Shown here: in pieces, positions 36,719-45,121 of the stretch | Layout: each line of letters starts with the position of its first letter | Position numbering within the stretch: the first letter of the stretch is position 1 | From: Deltaproteobacteria bacterium | GTDB taxonomy: Bacteria > Desulfobacterota > Dissulfuribacteria > Dissulfuribacterales > UBA3076 | Direction: 5' to 3' | Assembly: GCA_018399745.1 (NCBI GenBank) | Contig: JAGYNZ010000002.1 | Location: forward strand, 77,543-141,542 | Length of the DNA: 64,000 nt | Made by a program: the position numbers and the translations under genes | Notes under the pieces: model-generated | Databases searched by the model: none | What the model was told of the DNA's origin: nothing | Seen by the model: the letters and a program-made list of their open reading frames with translations, nothing else

Positions 36719-36925
36719 GTGAAAAAAATAGTGATTGTAACCAACAGATCAGAGCCGGATCACGGTTTATTAGGCTTGCTGTATAATATGTTCCCCAATT
36801 GCGGGGTCAGTATTGTTCCAAGACATGTTGAGACTTTTGATGAGTTTCCTGCCGATTGCTCGTCAGATGCCTTTAAGGGTTACAAGATAGGGACCAAGTA
36901 TAATAGCAAGTATTTTTACTTATAG
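36719..36925 (+). CDS. Small hypothetical protein or gene remnant
   Basis: The 68-residue ORF starts with GTG nine bases after GAGAGG, a good ribosome site. The product (MKKIVIVTNRSEPDHGLL, then FPNCGVSIVPRHVETFDEF) starts like a small Rossmann or receiver-type fold but is too short for one and has no phospho-site. Its end runs into the decayed receiver that follows. I do not recognise the family. Confidence 0.4.
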   Translation: MKKIVIVTNRSEPDHGLLGLLYNMFPNCGVSIVPRHVETFDEFPADCSSDAFKGYKIGTKYNSKYFYL

Positions 36926-37219
36926 ATGAACAGCCACATCGTACAGAGCTCCTTTATTACGAACGAAGACCTGAAGGCTACTTGATTCCAGCGGCAGGCG
37001 ATACCAGATAAGCGAGGGGTCAACTAAGAAATTCAAAACCGGATTTGGCCATTCTCTATGTGTATCCTGATAGGGCTGATGCAAAGGATGTTTTGCCTGA
37101 CATCAAGAGGCAAGATGCCCGCTGCTGGCCATTATATTTATATCATATCTTCAGCCTGTAAAGGCTATATAGCGGATTATCAGACGCTCAAAGCGGATGA
37201 CGAAGTCATGAGGCAATAA
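36922..37219 (+). pseudogene. Decayed response-regulator receiver
   Basis: Reading from 36922 gives IDEQPHRTELLYYE, then an in-frame TAA at 37009, then NSKPDLAILYVYPDRADAKDVLPDIKRQDAR. After a frameshift near 37135 it continues SACKGYIADYQTLKADDEVM before two stops. The order (acidic pair, KPDL-I, then a hydrophobic strand and alpha-5-like tail) is that of a receiver domain. One stop, one frameshift and loss of the phospho-aspartate mark it as a relic. The remaining ~320 bp to phoR hold no convincing gene, only a possible 45-residue membrane peptide at 37224-37361. Confidence 0.55.
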
Positions 37220-37538
37220 TAGATTGAAGGAGTTACTCCTTGTAGTTTTCGGACTTCTATATTTGTTGGGCTTGATTGTGTTCCGTTTCAAATGCATCAG
37301 AGACCGAAATCCTAATACCAAACTCTTAATTGATTTATTGAGATGGATGAATGGGAAATAGATTTTGGATGCAACTCAGGGAACACAATAAGATGATGAA
37401 CAGAAACATGTATTGGTCATTGGACAACGGGTACCTCATGGCAATTATTTGTTGTTGATTCGTTGAGTACGAAAGCAGGGCCTTCACATCCTTTCCGACA
37501 TGCATCTTGGGCAAACTCGGAAATCATCAGCTTGGATC

Positions 37539-39323
37539 TCATGCAGATGATTTGGGTAAATGTAACGCAAAAATGCTGCCCTTTCCCGGAGTGCTCTGAA
37601 CAGATACGTGGCCGCCATGTGTCTGAGCAATGTGTTTGACAATGGCAAGACCCAGCCCGGTTCCTCCCATTTCCCGGCTTCGAGCCTTGTCTACCCGGTA
37701 AAATCTTTCAAAGATACGGGATAAATGTGTTTTTTCTATTCCGCAACCCTGATCACGTACGCTCACAATTATCTCTTTTTCCGCTTTAACTGCTTCAACC
37801 CAGACGTTTTTTTTCTCACCGCTATATTTAATGGCATTATCAATGAGGTTTACAAACGCATGTTCAAGGAGCGACGGATCGAATTTTGCTACTATGTCTT
37901 CAGCACAAGTCAGCTTTACGTCTATTTTCTTGGTCATGGCACTGACTTCACAGACCTGGATAGCGGTTTCGAGAACATCCCTTAGTCTGCCCTCATTCAG
38001 TACGACTTCTTCTGCTCCAGTCTTCTGCTCAAGCTTAGAGAGTCTCAGGAGGTCATCAATAATGGCCTCAAGGCGATTCACGTGTTTGTCGATTATTTCT
38101 AAAAATCGTTCGGCATACTCAGGATTTTTAGCCGCGCCATCACGAAGAGTCTCCACGAATCCCTTAATGGCAGTGATCGGAGTTTTTATTTCATGTGATA
38201 CATTGGCCACAAACTCACGCCTAATCTTTTCAAGTCTCAGAAGGCGTGTCACATCATTTAAAACTATAAGTGCGCCTATTTGTTTCCCTTCCGCATCACG
38301 GAGCAATGTGCCATGCCCGTTAAGAAAAAGCTCGCTGCCAGAAGAAGACAGGAAAATTTCTTTTTCAACCGCCTCTTGGCTGGATAATACCTTTTTCACA
38401 AATTGCTGAAGAACCGTATTTCTTACCACTTCTTGAATGCTTCGGCCTTGTACCTCAGCAAAATTGCATCCGAACATCTCGGCGGCAGCGTGGTTCATGC
38501 TTAAAACCCGCTCCCCCATGTCCACGGCAATGACTCCTTCAACCATGCTGGAGAGCATGGCCTCAATCTCGTTTCGCTGCCGCCTCACCGTGTCAATATG
38601 TTCACGAAGCTCAACTGCCATCCGGTTCAGCGATTCGGCAAGGGCTCCAATTTCTTCGGATTCAGTAACTTGTGGTCTCAAGAGGATTTCACCGCGAGTG
38701 ATGGATTCGGCCCAGATCTTGATGCGCTCTATGGGACGGGTAATGCTGCGAGAAACAAAGAGACTGAGTACCGCAGCAAATAAAGCTACTATAAGACCTC
38801 CAAACGCAATCTTGATCTTGATATTATTTAAAAGCAAATCTAAATCATTTACAGGGACTGATGTGCGGACAACCGCAAGGATGCGGCTTTTTTTCTTAAC
38901 AGGTATTCCTACGTACATCATATCCTTTTCCAGGGTCCGACTGTGCCGTATGGATTTGCCTGATGGACCATTCAAGGCATCAATGAATTCCATCCTGTCC
39001 AAATGGTTGTCCATGCCTGCCGGATCCCTCTCAGAATCTCCAACGACTTTGCCGGAGGGGAGTATTATGGTAATACGGGTTGCAGTAGTTTCGCCGATTT
39101 TTTTGCACAATCCGTCAACAGCCTTTTCATCTATGGGATCAAGATATTTTAAGACCTGTTTTTCAACAAACTGAGCTCGTATTTTGAGATCGGAAGCGGT
39201 TTGTTCAAGCAAAAAATGCTTCAAAGATGCAGATGTATACCATGTTGCAGCTATCAGAGAGATAATAGTGACCAATATATAGGATGGATAGAGTTGCCAG
39301 AGCAGCCGTTTCTTTTTTTTCAT
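37539..39323 (-). CDS. phoR: PhoR phosphate-regulon sensor histidine kinase
   Basis: The 594-residue inner-membrane kinase has a helix (~11-30), a periplasmic domain (~31-165) with TRITIILPSGKVVGDS, a second helix (~170-190), and HAMP. A PAS domain (~255-360, MLSSMVEGVIAVDMGERVLSMN) precedes the kinase core with its phospho-histidine in FVANVSHEIKTPITAIKGFVETL and the ATPase domain (VNLIDNAIKYS, DQGCGI, GGTGLGLAIVKH). The GFVETL core and the PAS/HAMP layout are those of PhoR of the Bacillus/deltaproteobacterial kind, larger than E. coli PhoR. It lies 4 bases after phoB and next to pst-phoU, which supports the role. It should sense phosphate status through the Pst-PhoU complex. Confidence 0.94.
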   Translation of the reverse strand: MKKKKRLLWQLYPSYILVTIISLIAATWYTSASLKHFLLEQTASDLKIRAQFVEKQVLKYLDPIDEKAVDGLCKKIGETTATRITIILPSGKVVGDSERDPAGMDNHLDRMEFIDALNGPSGKSIRHSRTLEKDMMYVGIPVKKKSRILAVVRTSVPVNDLDLLLNNIKIKIAFGGLIVALFAAVLSLFVSRSITRPIERIKIWAESITRGEILLRPQVTESEEIGALAESLNRMAVELREHIDTVRRQRNEIEAMLSSMVEGVIAVDMGERVLSMNHAAAEMFGCNFAEVQGRSIQEVVRNTVLQQFVKKVLSSQEAVEKEIFLSSSGSELFLNGHGTLLRDAEGKQIGALIVLNDVTRLLRLEKIRREFVANVSHEIKTPITAIKGFVETLRDGAAKNPEYAERFLEIIDKHVNRLEAIIDDLLRLSKLEQKTGAEEVVLNEGRLRDVLETAIQVCEVSAMTKKIDVKLTCAEDIVAKFDPSLLEHAFVNLIDNAIKYSGEKKNVWVEAVKAEKEIIVSVRDQGCGIEKTHLSRIFERFYRVDKARSREMGGTGLGLAIVKHIAQTHGGHVSVQSTPGKGSIFALHLPKSSA

Positions 39324-39327
39324 AACT

Positions 39328-40014
39328 CTATTCCCTGAATCGATATCCTATTCCACGGACCGTCTCGATATAGCTGCCTGCAGGCCCGAGTTTCTTTCGC
39401 AACCCAACGATCTGAACATCCACCGAACGATCAGTGACCGAATAATCCTCTCCACGGACGGCTTCGACGATCTGGCATCGGGTAAAGACCCATCCCGGCC
39501 TTCTCGCAATATAATTAAGGATGGCGAATTCCGTGAAAGTCAATTGGACAGGAACACCCTTGAAGAGCACCTCATGACGCCTGGGATCAATTTGGATATC
39601 GTGAATTCGAAGAACCGATGCCTGTTCCTGCGGTCCTTTTATATTCCTGCGGAGAACCGCTCGGACTCTTGCTATAAGGACGCGCGGACTGAAAGGTTTT
39701 GTGATGTAGTCGTCAGCTCCAAGCTCCAGGCCTGTTACGATATCCGCTTCTTCGCCCTTGGCTGTTAACATAACAATAGGTATGTTTCTGGTATCTGGAT
39801 CATTTTTCAGGCGTCTTGTTATTTCGAGACCATCCATATCTGGCAGCATAAGATCCAGTATTATGAGATCAGGGTATTCTGACCTCACGAGGTGTACGGC
39901 CTGCTTGCCTGATCCGGCACAAAAAACCTGAAAACCTTCTCGCGATAGATTGAATTTCAGTAGCTCCAGGATATCTTCTTCATCATCTACCGCGAAAACC
40001 TTTTCGTTTGACAT
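39328..40014 (-). CDS. phoB: PhoB-type response regulator with variant recognition helix
   Basis: The 228-residue OmpR-family regulator has a receiver (VDDEEDI, LLDLMLPDMDG in the form ILDLMLPDMDG, TKPFSP) and a winged helix (~130-226). It is co-transcribed with phoR and divergent from pstS, so it is the regular PhoB by position. The recognition helix reads DRSVDVQIVGLRKKLG, replacing the HIRRLRK of E. coli PhoB and of the paralogue at 24934. The pstS and porin promoters nearby carry a motif that also departs from the usual PHO box. I infer matched divergence of regulator and site. Confidence 0.93.
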   Translation of the reverse strand: MSNEKVFAVDDEEDILELLKFNLSREGFQVFCAGSGKQAVHLVRSEYPDLIILDLMLPDMDGLEITRRLKNDPDTRNIPIVMLTAKGEEADIVTGLELGADDYITKPFSPRVLIARVRAVLRRNIKGPQEQASVLRIHDIQIDPRRHEVLFKGVPVQLTFTEFAILNYIARRPGWVFTRCQIVEAVRGEDYSVTDRSVDVQIVGLRKKLGPAGSYIETVRGIGYRFRE

Positions 40015-40607
40015 AGACGAGACCTTTGCCCGGGATAAAATTCTACCAACTTATTTTTCCCCAAGCCCTTTACTCAAATTTATTTTAACTTAAAATTTTA
40101 TATCTTTTAAGCTGTATTAAGGCTCCATAGGAGTTATGTAAGTAATTCAAAACGAGTCTGTTTCACCATGTTTTTGCCTCTGCGCTCTTTTGTATGCGTA
40201 ACGGCATATAAAACAGATTATTTATTAAATATAGTATATAACTTTTATCTTCAACAAATAAAAAAGGTCATGCAAGGCCTCAGAAGATTCATCGATTATT
40301 TATCTGTCGCTAGACCGTCCTATAGTTTCATGCAAATTTAATTTTTTCCTAATCAGAATCTAACAATCATAAGAAATAATGCGCCCTGCAGAGTAATTCT
40401 ATGGCATGATTACACTGTGTACCAAGACCTGGACCCAGATTCGGCGAAAAATGTTCCAAATTTAGATTACTGTAATAGGTCCAAAATCCAAAGAGCTGTC
40501 ATAATCAACTTGTTTGCCTTCAGCTCTCAGGCAACACCCCAGATAGGGGATTTAATTAGAATCATAAATATTTTATTTAAAAATCATAGTACCCGGAGGA
40601 AAAGGAG
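40015..40607. other. Divergent phoB/pstS regulatory region
   Basis: This 593-bp AT-rich region has no credible gene; the 64-residue ORF at 40417 has no ribosome site and overlaps the pstS leader. It contains the variant PHO-like motif at 40348, a lone CTGTCAT at 40496, and AGGAAAAGGAG just before the pstS start. Confidence 0.6.
40348..40365 (+). promoter_or_regulatory. Variant PHO-like direct repeat upstream of pstS
   Basis: CCTAATC-AGAA-TCTAACA forms two 7-bp units at 11-bp spacing, matching 14 of 18 bases of the element before the porin gene (44951). The spacing is that of PHO boxes but the GTCA core is replaced by TAAY/TAAC. AATAAT at 40375 could be the -10. It lies far (about 243 bp) from the pstS start, leaving a long leader. 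Confidence 0.5.
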
Positions 40608-41426
40608 ATGAAATTGAAACATATCGCTATTTTCGCACTTGCATTGGTTTTTTCTTTTACATCAACGCAGGTGTTCGCGGGGAATCTGGTAATCAAAGGT
40701 TCTACCACGGTTTTACCTATTGCACAAAAAGTGGCAGAGGCCTATATGAAGCAAAATCCGAATGTGAAGATCTCAATTTCTGGTGGCGGGTCAGGCAACG
40801 GAATAAAGGCCCTTATTGATGGAAGCACGGATATTGCGGATAGCTCAAGATTCATAAAGCCGAAGGAAATAAGCCTTGCTGTGGAGAAAGGGGCCTATCC
40901 AGTGCCTTTTGCCGTTGCCTATGACTGCATTGTTCCGATAGTCCATCCCAGCAATTCTGTGGTAAATCTGACCATGGCTCAGCTCAAGACAATTTATAAA
41001 GGAGAAATAAAAAACTGGAAAGAATTAGGCGGTCCCGACAGGCCGATTGTGGTCATCTCCCGCGATACATCCTCAGGGACCTACGAAGTATGGCAAGATA
41101 AAGTCATGGAAAAGGAACGGGTTTTCCCAGGGGCACTGCTCCAGGCATCAAACGGGGCCGTTGCGCAAGCCGTTTCAAAAAACCAAAATGCCATTGGTTA
41201 TATAAGTCTCGGATATCTGGACAAGGGCATAAAGTCTTTAACGGTGGATAAGATTACGGGATCTGAGGAAACGACACTGAATGGGACATACCCTGTCAGC
41301 AGGCCTCTTTATATGTTCACGAGCGGCTGGCCGGAGGGGAATACGCTCAATTTCATCAACTTTGTTCTGAACCCGGAAAAGGGTCAGCAATACGTGCGCG
41401 ATGTGAGGTATGTACCTTTGTATTAA
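40608..41426 (+). CDS. pstS: PstS phosphate-binding protein
   Basis: The 272-residue periplasmic phosphate-binding protein of the Pst ABC importer has a signal peptide (~1-24, ending TQVFA). Phosphate-site motifs are KGSTTVLPIAQKVAEAY, ISGGGSGNGIKALIDGSTDIADSSR and the RDTSSGTYEVW loop. The length and the GSGNG form are those of the short PstS class seen in many Gram-negatives and archaea. AGGAAAAGGAG precedes the ATG. A stem-loop separates it from pstC, which should favour more PstS than channel protein. Confidence 0.95.
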   Translation: MKLKHIAIFALALVFSFTSTQVFAGNLVIKGSTTVLPIAQKVAEAYMKQNPNVKISISGGGSGNGIKALIDGSTDIADSSRFIKPKEISLAVEKGAYPVPFAVAYDCIVPIVHPSNSVVNLTMAQLKTIYKGEIKNWKELGGPDRPIVVISRDTSSGTYEVWQDKVMEKERVFPGALLQASNGAVAQAVSKNQNAIGYISLGYLDKGIKSLTVDKITGSEETTLNGTYPVSRPLYMFTSGWPEGNTLNFINFVLNPEKGQQYVRDVRYVPLY

Positions 41427-41461
41427 GATACTATTTCTTCGTACGAAAAGTGAGAATCAAA

Positions 41462-41503
41462 GGCCACATGTATGGTACTGATAAAACATGTCTGCCCGTG
41501 GCC
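41462..41503 (+). other. Stem-loop between pstS and pstC
   Basis: Outer arms GGCCAC/GTGGCC and inner arms ACATGT/ACATGT form an interrupted hairpin in the 100-bp gap. Its place after the binding-protein gene suggests mRNA stabilisation or partial termination, giving more PstS than PstCAB. Confidence 0.5.
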
Positions 41504-41526
41504 AACTCATCAGCAAAACCTAAAAT

Positions 41527-42438
41527 ATGGCAAAAAATAGCCAAACAGGAAAGGGCCGTCAGAGAAGAGAAAGGGCAATAACCCTCTTTTTCTTCTCTGT
41601 CGCACTGACCTCCATAACAATATTGACCTTAATCGTTATTTTCCTTTTTTGGGAAGGCATTCCTATCTTCAGCAAGGTCTCTATTTACGATTTCCTGTTC
41701 GGACATTACTGGTACCCCACTGATGACCCCCCTGATTTTGGTATCTTTCCACTGATCGTCGCATCCTTGGCTGTTACTGCTTTGTCTGCTGTTATTTCCA
41801 TTCCGCTGGGGGTGATGACCGCCCTCTATCTTGCGGAGTCTGCATCTGCTCGATTGAGGGAATGGGTAAAGCCTATCGTGGAACTTCTGGCAGCCCTCCC
41901 TTCGGTGGTCATCGGTTTCTTCGGCATGGTAATAGTTGCTCCCTTCCTTCAGGAAATCTTTGATGTCCCTACCGGCTTAAATCTTTTCAATGCGTCACTT
42001 ATGCTGGCATTCATGTCCGTCCCTACCATCTGCAGTATTTCTGAAGATGCCATTTATAGTGTACCGCTTGAACTCAAAGAGGCCTCTCTGGCCCTGGGAG
42101 CTACCAAGTATGAGACCATCGCCAGAGTGGTCCTTCCAGCGTCTCTATCAGGCATTTCCACTGCCATAATTCTTGGTATGTCCAGGGCAATTGGCGAGAC
42201 CATGGTAGTGTTGATGATTGCCGGCGGAGCAGCCCAATTGCCGTCTTCAATATTTGACCCGGTCCGTCCCATGCCTGCAAGCATTGCTGCAGAGATGGCC
42301 GAGGCCCCTTTCCGCAGCGATCACTATCACGCCCTGTTTGCCACCGGTGTCGTATTATTTGCTTTTACCCTGCTTTTCAACCTGTTGTCCGAACACATCT
42401 CCAACAAATACAGGCAGGTTGGAGCTGCAACTTTGTGA
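41527..42438 (+). CDS. pstC: PstC phosphate ABC transporter permease
   Basis: The 303-residue permease has about six membrane spans: an N-terminal helix (ITLFFFSVALTSITILTLIVIFLFWEG), the core block and the EAA-type loop ELKEASLALGATKYETIARVVLPASLSGI. It should pair with PstA to form the phosphate channel. PstC is told from PstA by the long first periplasmic loop with WYPTDDPPDFGIFPLI. It is followed after 24 bases by pstA. Confidence 0.95.
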   Translation: MAKNSQTGKGRQRRERAITLFFFSVALTSITILTLIVIFLFWEGIPIFSKVSIYDFLFGHYWYPTDDPPDFGIFPLIVASLAVTALSAVISIPLGVMTALYLAESASARLREWVKPIVELLAALPSVVIGFFGMVIVAPFLQEIFDVPTGLNLFNASLMLAFMSVPTICSISEDAIYSVPLELKEASLALGATKYETIARVVLPASLSGISTAIILGMSRAIGETMVVLMIAGGAAQLPSSIFDPVRPMPASIAAEMAEAPFRSDHYHALFATGVVLFAFTLLFNLLSEHISNKYRQVGAATL

Positions 42439-42462
42439 TTTAAAACCTGATTTTTTAAATCT

Positions 42463-43347
42463 ATGAGCCCTGAAGCCATGAATAAATCAAGCAGTCTTTC
42501 GCGGCGTCGCAAACTGATCCAGGCATCAATTTTTGGACTTTTCAGGCTCTCCGCTGCCATAAATGGAATCGCATTGTTCGTTATAGTCTATTTTCTTGTG
42601 GCGAGAGGGTGGCGGGCCATCAACTGGACATTCCTTACACAGCCACCCAGGGAAGCAATGACCGAAGGGGGAATTTTGCCCTGTATCGTCGGCACACTCT
42701 ACCTGGGTCTAGGGGCCATTCTTGTGGCCCTTCCCATTGGAGTTACCTCTGCGGTCTATCTTAATGAGTATGCACGTCCAGGCCGTTTACTTCGTGCTAT
42801 CCGTATAGGGATCAACAACCTCGCCGGTGTGCCTTCCGTGGTCTTTGGTCTCTTTGGTCTCGCCTTCTTTGTAGTATGGTTAAAAATGGGTGTCAGCATC
42901 CTCGCTGGTTCCCTGACGCTGGGAGTACTCACCCTGCCAGTAATTATCGGATCTTCAGAGGAGGCCATGAGGTCCGTCCCGGACACCTACCGGGAGGCTT
43001 CTCTGGCCCTGGGAGCCACTAAATGGAAGACCATATACAGGGTAGTCCTGCCAGCCGCTCTGCCCGGAATACTTACCGGTGCCATCCTCGGGATCAGCCG
43101 TGCCGCAGGGGAGACGGCCCCCATCATGTTTACAGCAGCCGTGTTTTATACCCCTTCTCTTCCGGCATCTGTTTTTGATGAAATCATGGCCCTGCCCTAT
43201 CATATCTATGTGCTGGCTACGGCGGGAACAGAGATTGAAGCCACACGACATCTCCAGTATGGAACCGCCCTTGTGCTGATTGTCCTGGTATTGGGCCTGA
43301 ATCTTTTTGCCATTATCTACCGCGCACGCCTTCAAAGACGGAGGTGA
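42463..43347 (+). CDS. pstA: PstA phosphate ABC transporter permease
   Basis: The 294-residue permease has six spans and the EAA loop TYREASLALGATKWKTIYRVVLPAALPGILTGAILGISRAAGETAP. The first loop contains TFLTQPPREAMTEGGILPCIVGTL, typical of PstA. It should form the heterodimeric channel with PstC; pstB begins six bases after its stop. Either ATG at 42463 or 42478 could be used. Confidence 0.95.
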   Translation: MSPEAMNKSSSLSRRRKLIQASIFGLFRLSAAINGIALFVIVYFLVARGWRAINWTFLTQPPREAMTEGGILPCIVGTLYLGLGAILVALPIGVTSAVYLNEYARPGRLLRAIRIGINNLAGVPSVVFGLFGLAFFVVWLKMGVSILAGSLTLGVLTLPVIIGSSEEAMRSVPDTYREASLALGATKWKTIYRVVLPAALPGILTGAILGISRAAGETAPIMFTAAVFYTPSLPASVFDEIMALPYHIYVLATAGTEIEATRHLQYGTALVLIVLVLGLNLFAIIYRARLQRRR

Positions 43348-43353
43348 TGCATA

Positions 43354-44115
43354 ATGGAGCATTCTCTAAAAATTAAAATAAAAAACTTAAATTTCTATTA
43401 CGGTGATTTTAAGGCACTTCATGCCATCTCCATGGATATTTACGAAAATCAGGTAACTGCTTTCATCGGTCCCTCTGGTTGCGGAAAAAGCACTTTATTG
43501 CGTTGTCTAAACCGAATGAATGATCTTATTTCTACCAGCCGGGTGGAAGGTCAGATCCTTCTGGATGATCAGGATATTAACGATCCAAATCTGGATGTAG
43601 TCACACTTCGTCACAATGTCGGCATGGTGTTTCAAAAGCCCAATCCCTTTCCCAAAAGCATCTTTGAAAATGTGGCATATGGTCTAAGAGTGAATGGCAT
43701 AAAAGATAAGGCCTATATTGAAAATCAGGTTGAAAAGAGTCTCGTTCAGGCCGCTATCTGGGACGAAGTCAAAGACAGGATTCATGATTCGGCCCTTGGT
43801 CTCTCGGGGGGCCAGCAACAACGTCTCTGTATTGCGCGGGCACTGGCAATAGAGCCTGAAGTGATCCTTATGGATGAACCGGCATCTGCCCTGGATCCAA
43901 TCGCCACACAGAAGATTGAGGAGCTGATCCACCACTTGAAAAGATCATATACAATCATCATTGTTACACATAACATGCAGCAGGCCGCTCGGGTATCCGA
44001 CATTACAGCCTTTTTTTATCTGGGAAAACTTATAGAGATTGACGATACGGAGACCCTTTTTACGAAACCTAAGCTCCAGCAGACGGAAGATTACATCACG
44101 GGTCGTTTTGGATAG
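43354..44115 (+). CDS. pstB: PstB phosphate ABC transporter ATPase
   Basis: The 253-residue ABC ATPase has Walker [13 protein letters not shown], the PstB-specific RMNDL, Q-loop [11 protein letters not shown], signature [16 protein letters not shown], Walker [14 protein letters not shown] and the switch histidine in [31 protein letters not shown] is characteristic of phosphate importers. The start follows GGAGGTGATG, near-ideal pairing to 16S rRNA. It is the fourth gene of the pst operon. Confidence 0.97.
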   Translation: MEHSLKIKIKNLNFYYGDFKALHAISMDIYENQVTAFIGPSGCGKSTLLRCLNRMNDLISTSRVEGQILLDDQDINDPNLDVVTLRHNVGMVFQKPNPFPKSIFENVAYGLRVNGIKDKAYIENQVEKSLVQAAIWDEVKDRIHDSALGLSGGQQQRLCIARALAIEPEVILMDEPASALDPIATQKIEELIHHLKRSYTIIIVTHNMQQAARVSDITAFFYLGKLIEIDDTETLFTKPKLQQTEDYITGRFG

Positions 44116-44131
44116 AAGGGAGGATTTTTTT

Positions 44132-44806
44132 ATGACCATACGTTTACAAAAAGAACTGGAGAGACTCAAAAAGAGTATCCTTTCCCTGGGCACCATGGTA
44201 GAAGAGCGTGTCCGGATGGCTATCCGGGCCCTTGAGCTGAGAGATGCGAATTTAGCAGAGAAGATCATTAGAAGTGACTACGAAATAGATGAGTTTGAGG
44301 TAGAGGTGGAAGAAGAATGCCTGAAGATCCTTGCATTGCATCAGCCGGTTGCAGTGGACCTGCGTTTTATTATTGCTGCGATCAAGATAAACAACGACCT
44401 GGAAAGGATCGCTGATGAGGCAGTAAATATCGCGGAACGGGTTCAGATCATTGCCAAGCGGGAAAGGCTTGATATCCCTTTTGATTATACCATGATGGCG
44501 GAAAACACGTCATCCATGCTTGAGAAGAGTCTGGATGCCCTTGTGAACAGGGACGATGCCCTTGCTTTGACTGTTCTTAAATCAGACGATGAAATAGATG
44601 ACATGAAGAATTATGCGTATGACGTGGTAAAACAGGCCATTGGTGAATATCCTGATCGAGTGGGCTATCTGATCAACCTGCTCCTTATGTGCCGTCACCT
44701 TGAACGCATAGCAGATCATGCCACCAATATTGCTGAAGAAGTCGTTTACATGGTGCAGGGGCAGATAGTCAGGCACGGAAATGTCGAACTCGAAGACAAA
44801 AAATAA
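44132..44806 (+). CDS. phoU: PhoU phosphate signalling regulator
   Basis: The 224-residue PhoU has two three-helix repeats; metal-binding signatures are EEECLKILALHQPVAVDLRFIIAAIKINNDLERIADEAVNIAERV and the second-repeat LLLMCRHLERIADHATNIAEEVVYMVQG. It links Pst transport to PhoR to keep the regulon off when phosphate is plentiful. The ORF track starts inside pstB; the ATG at 44132 with AAGGGAGG eight bases upstream is the real start. Confidence 0.96.
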   Translation: MTIRLQKELERLKKSILSLGTMVEERVRMAIRALELRDANLAEKIIRSDYEIDEFEVEVEEECLKILALHQPVAVDLRFIIAAIKINNDLERIADEAVNIAERVQIIAKRERLDIPFDYTMMAENTSSMLEKSLDALVNRDDALALTVLKSDDEIDDMKNYAYDVVKQAIGEYPDRVGYLINLLLMCRHLERIADHATNIAEEVVYMVQGQIVRHGNVELEDKK

Positions 44807-44950
44807 TATGTTAATTAGATGCCTCTGATTTTCCGGAATCTATTAGTCCTTCGTTTTACAATTTTTTGTTTTCCTCAAACCAATTGTTACATAGTCCGAT
44901 ATGATACAATTCCTGTCGTGTCGATGCCCTAAGTTCTTCAATCCTGTCAA

Positions 44951-44968
44951 TCTAAACAAAATCTAACC
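44951..44968 (+). promoter_or_regulatory. Variant PHO-like direct repeat upstream of the porin
   Basis: TCTAAAC-AAAA-TCTAACC matches the pstS element at 40348 in 14 of 18 positions and keeps the 11-bp period. Further weak units (ATTAATA, TTTAACT) continue in the same phase. It lies about 155 bp before the porin start. Confidence 0.5.
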
Positions 44969-45121
44969 TAACATTAATACGGTTTTAACTAACCATATCC
45001 CTAATAGGCAAAATCAAAAGACCAGTATTTCTATCGAAGGGGGTGAGGCCGGTAATTTCAAGGGAAAAGCAGAATGAGTTCCATAATATATGAAAAATAT
45101 AAAGGAGAGGTATGGAAAAAT

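Noticed and set aside
40417-40611. 64-residue ORF before pstS
   Set aside because: It overlaps the pstS start, has no ribosome site and no recognisable product; it is leader DNA.
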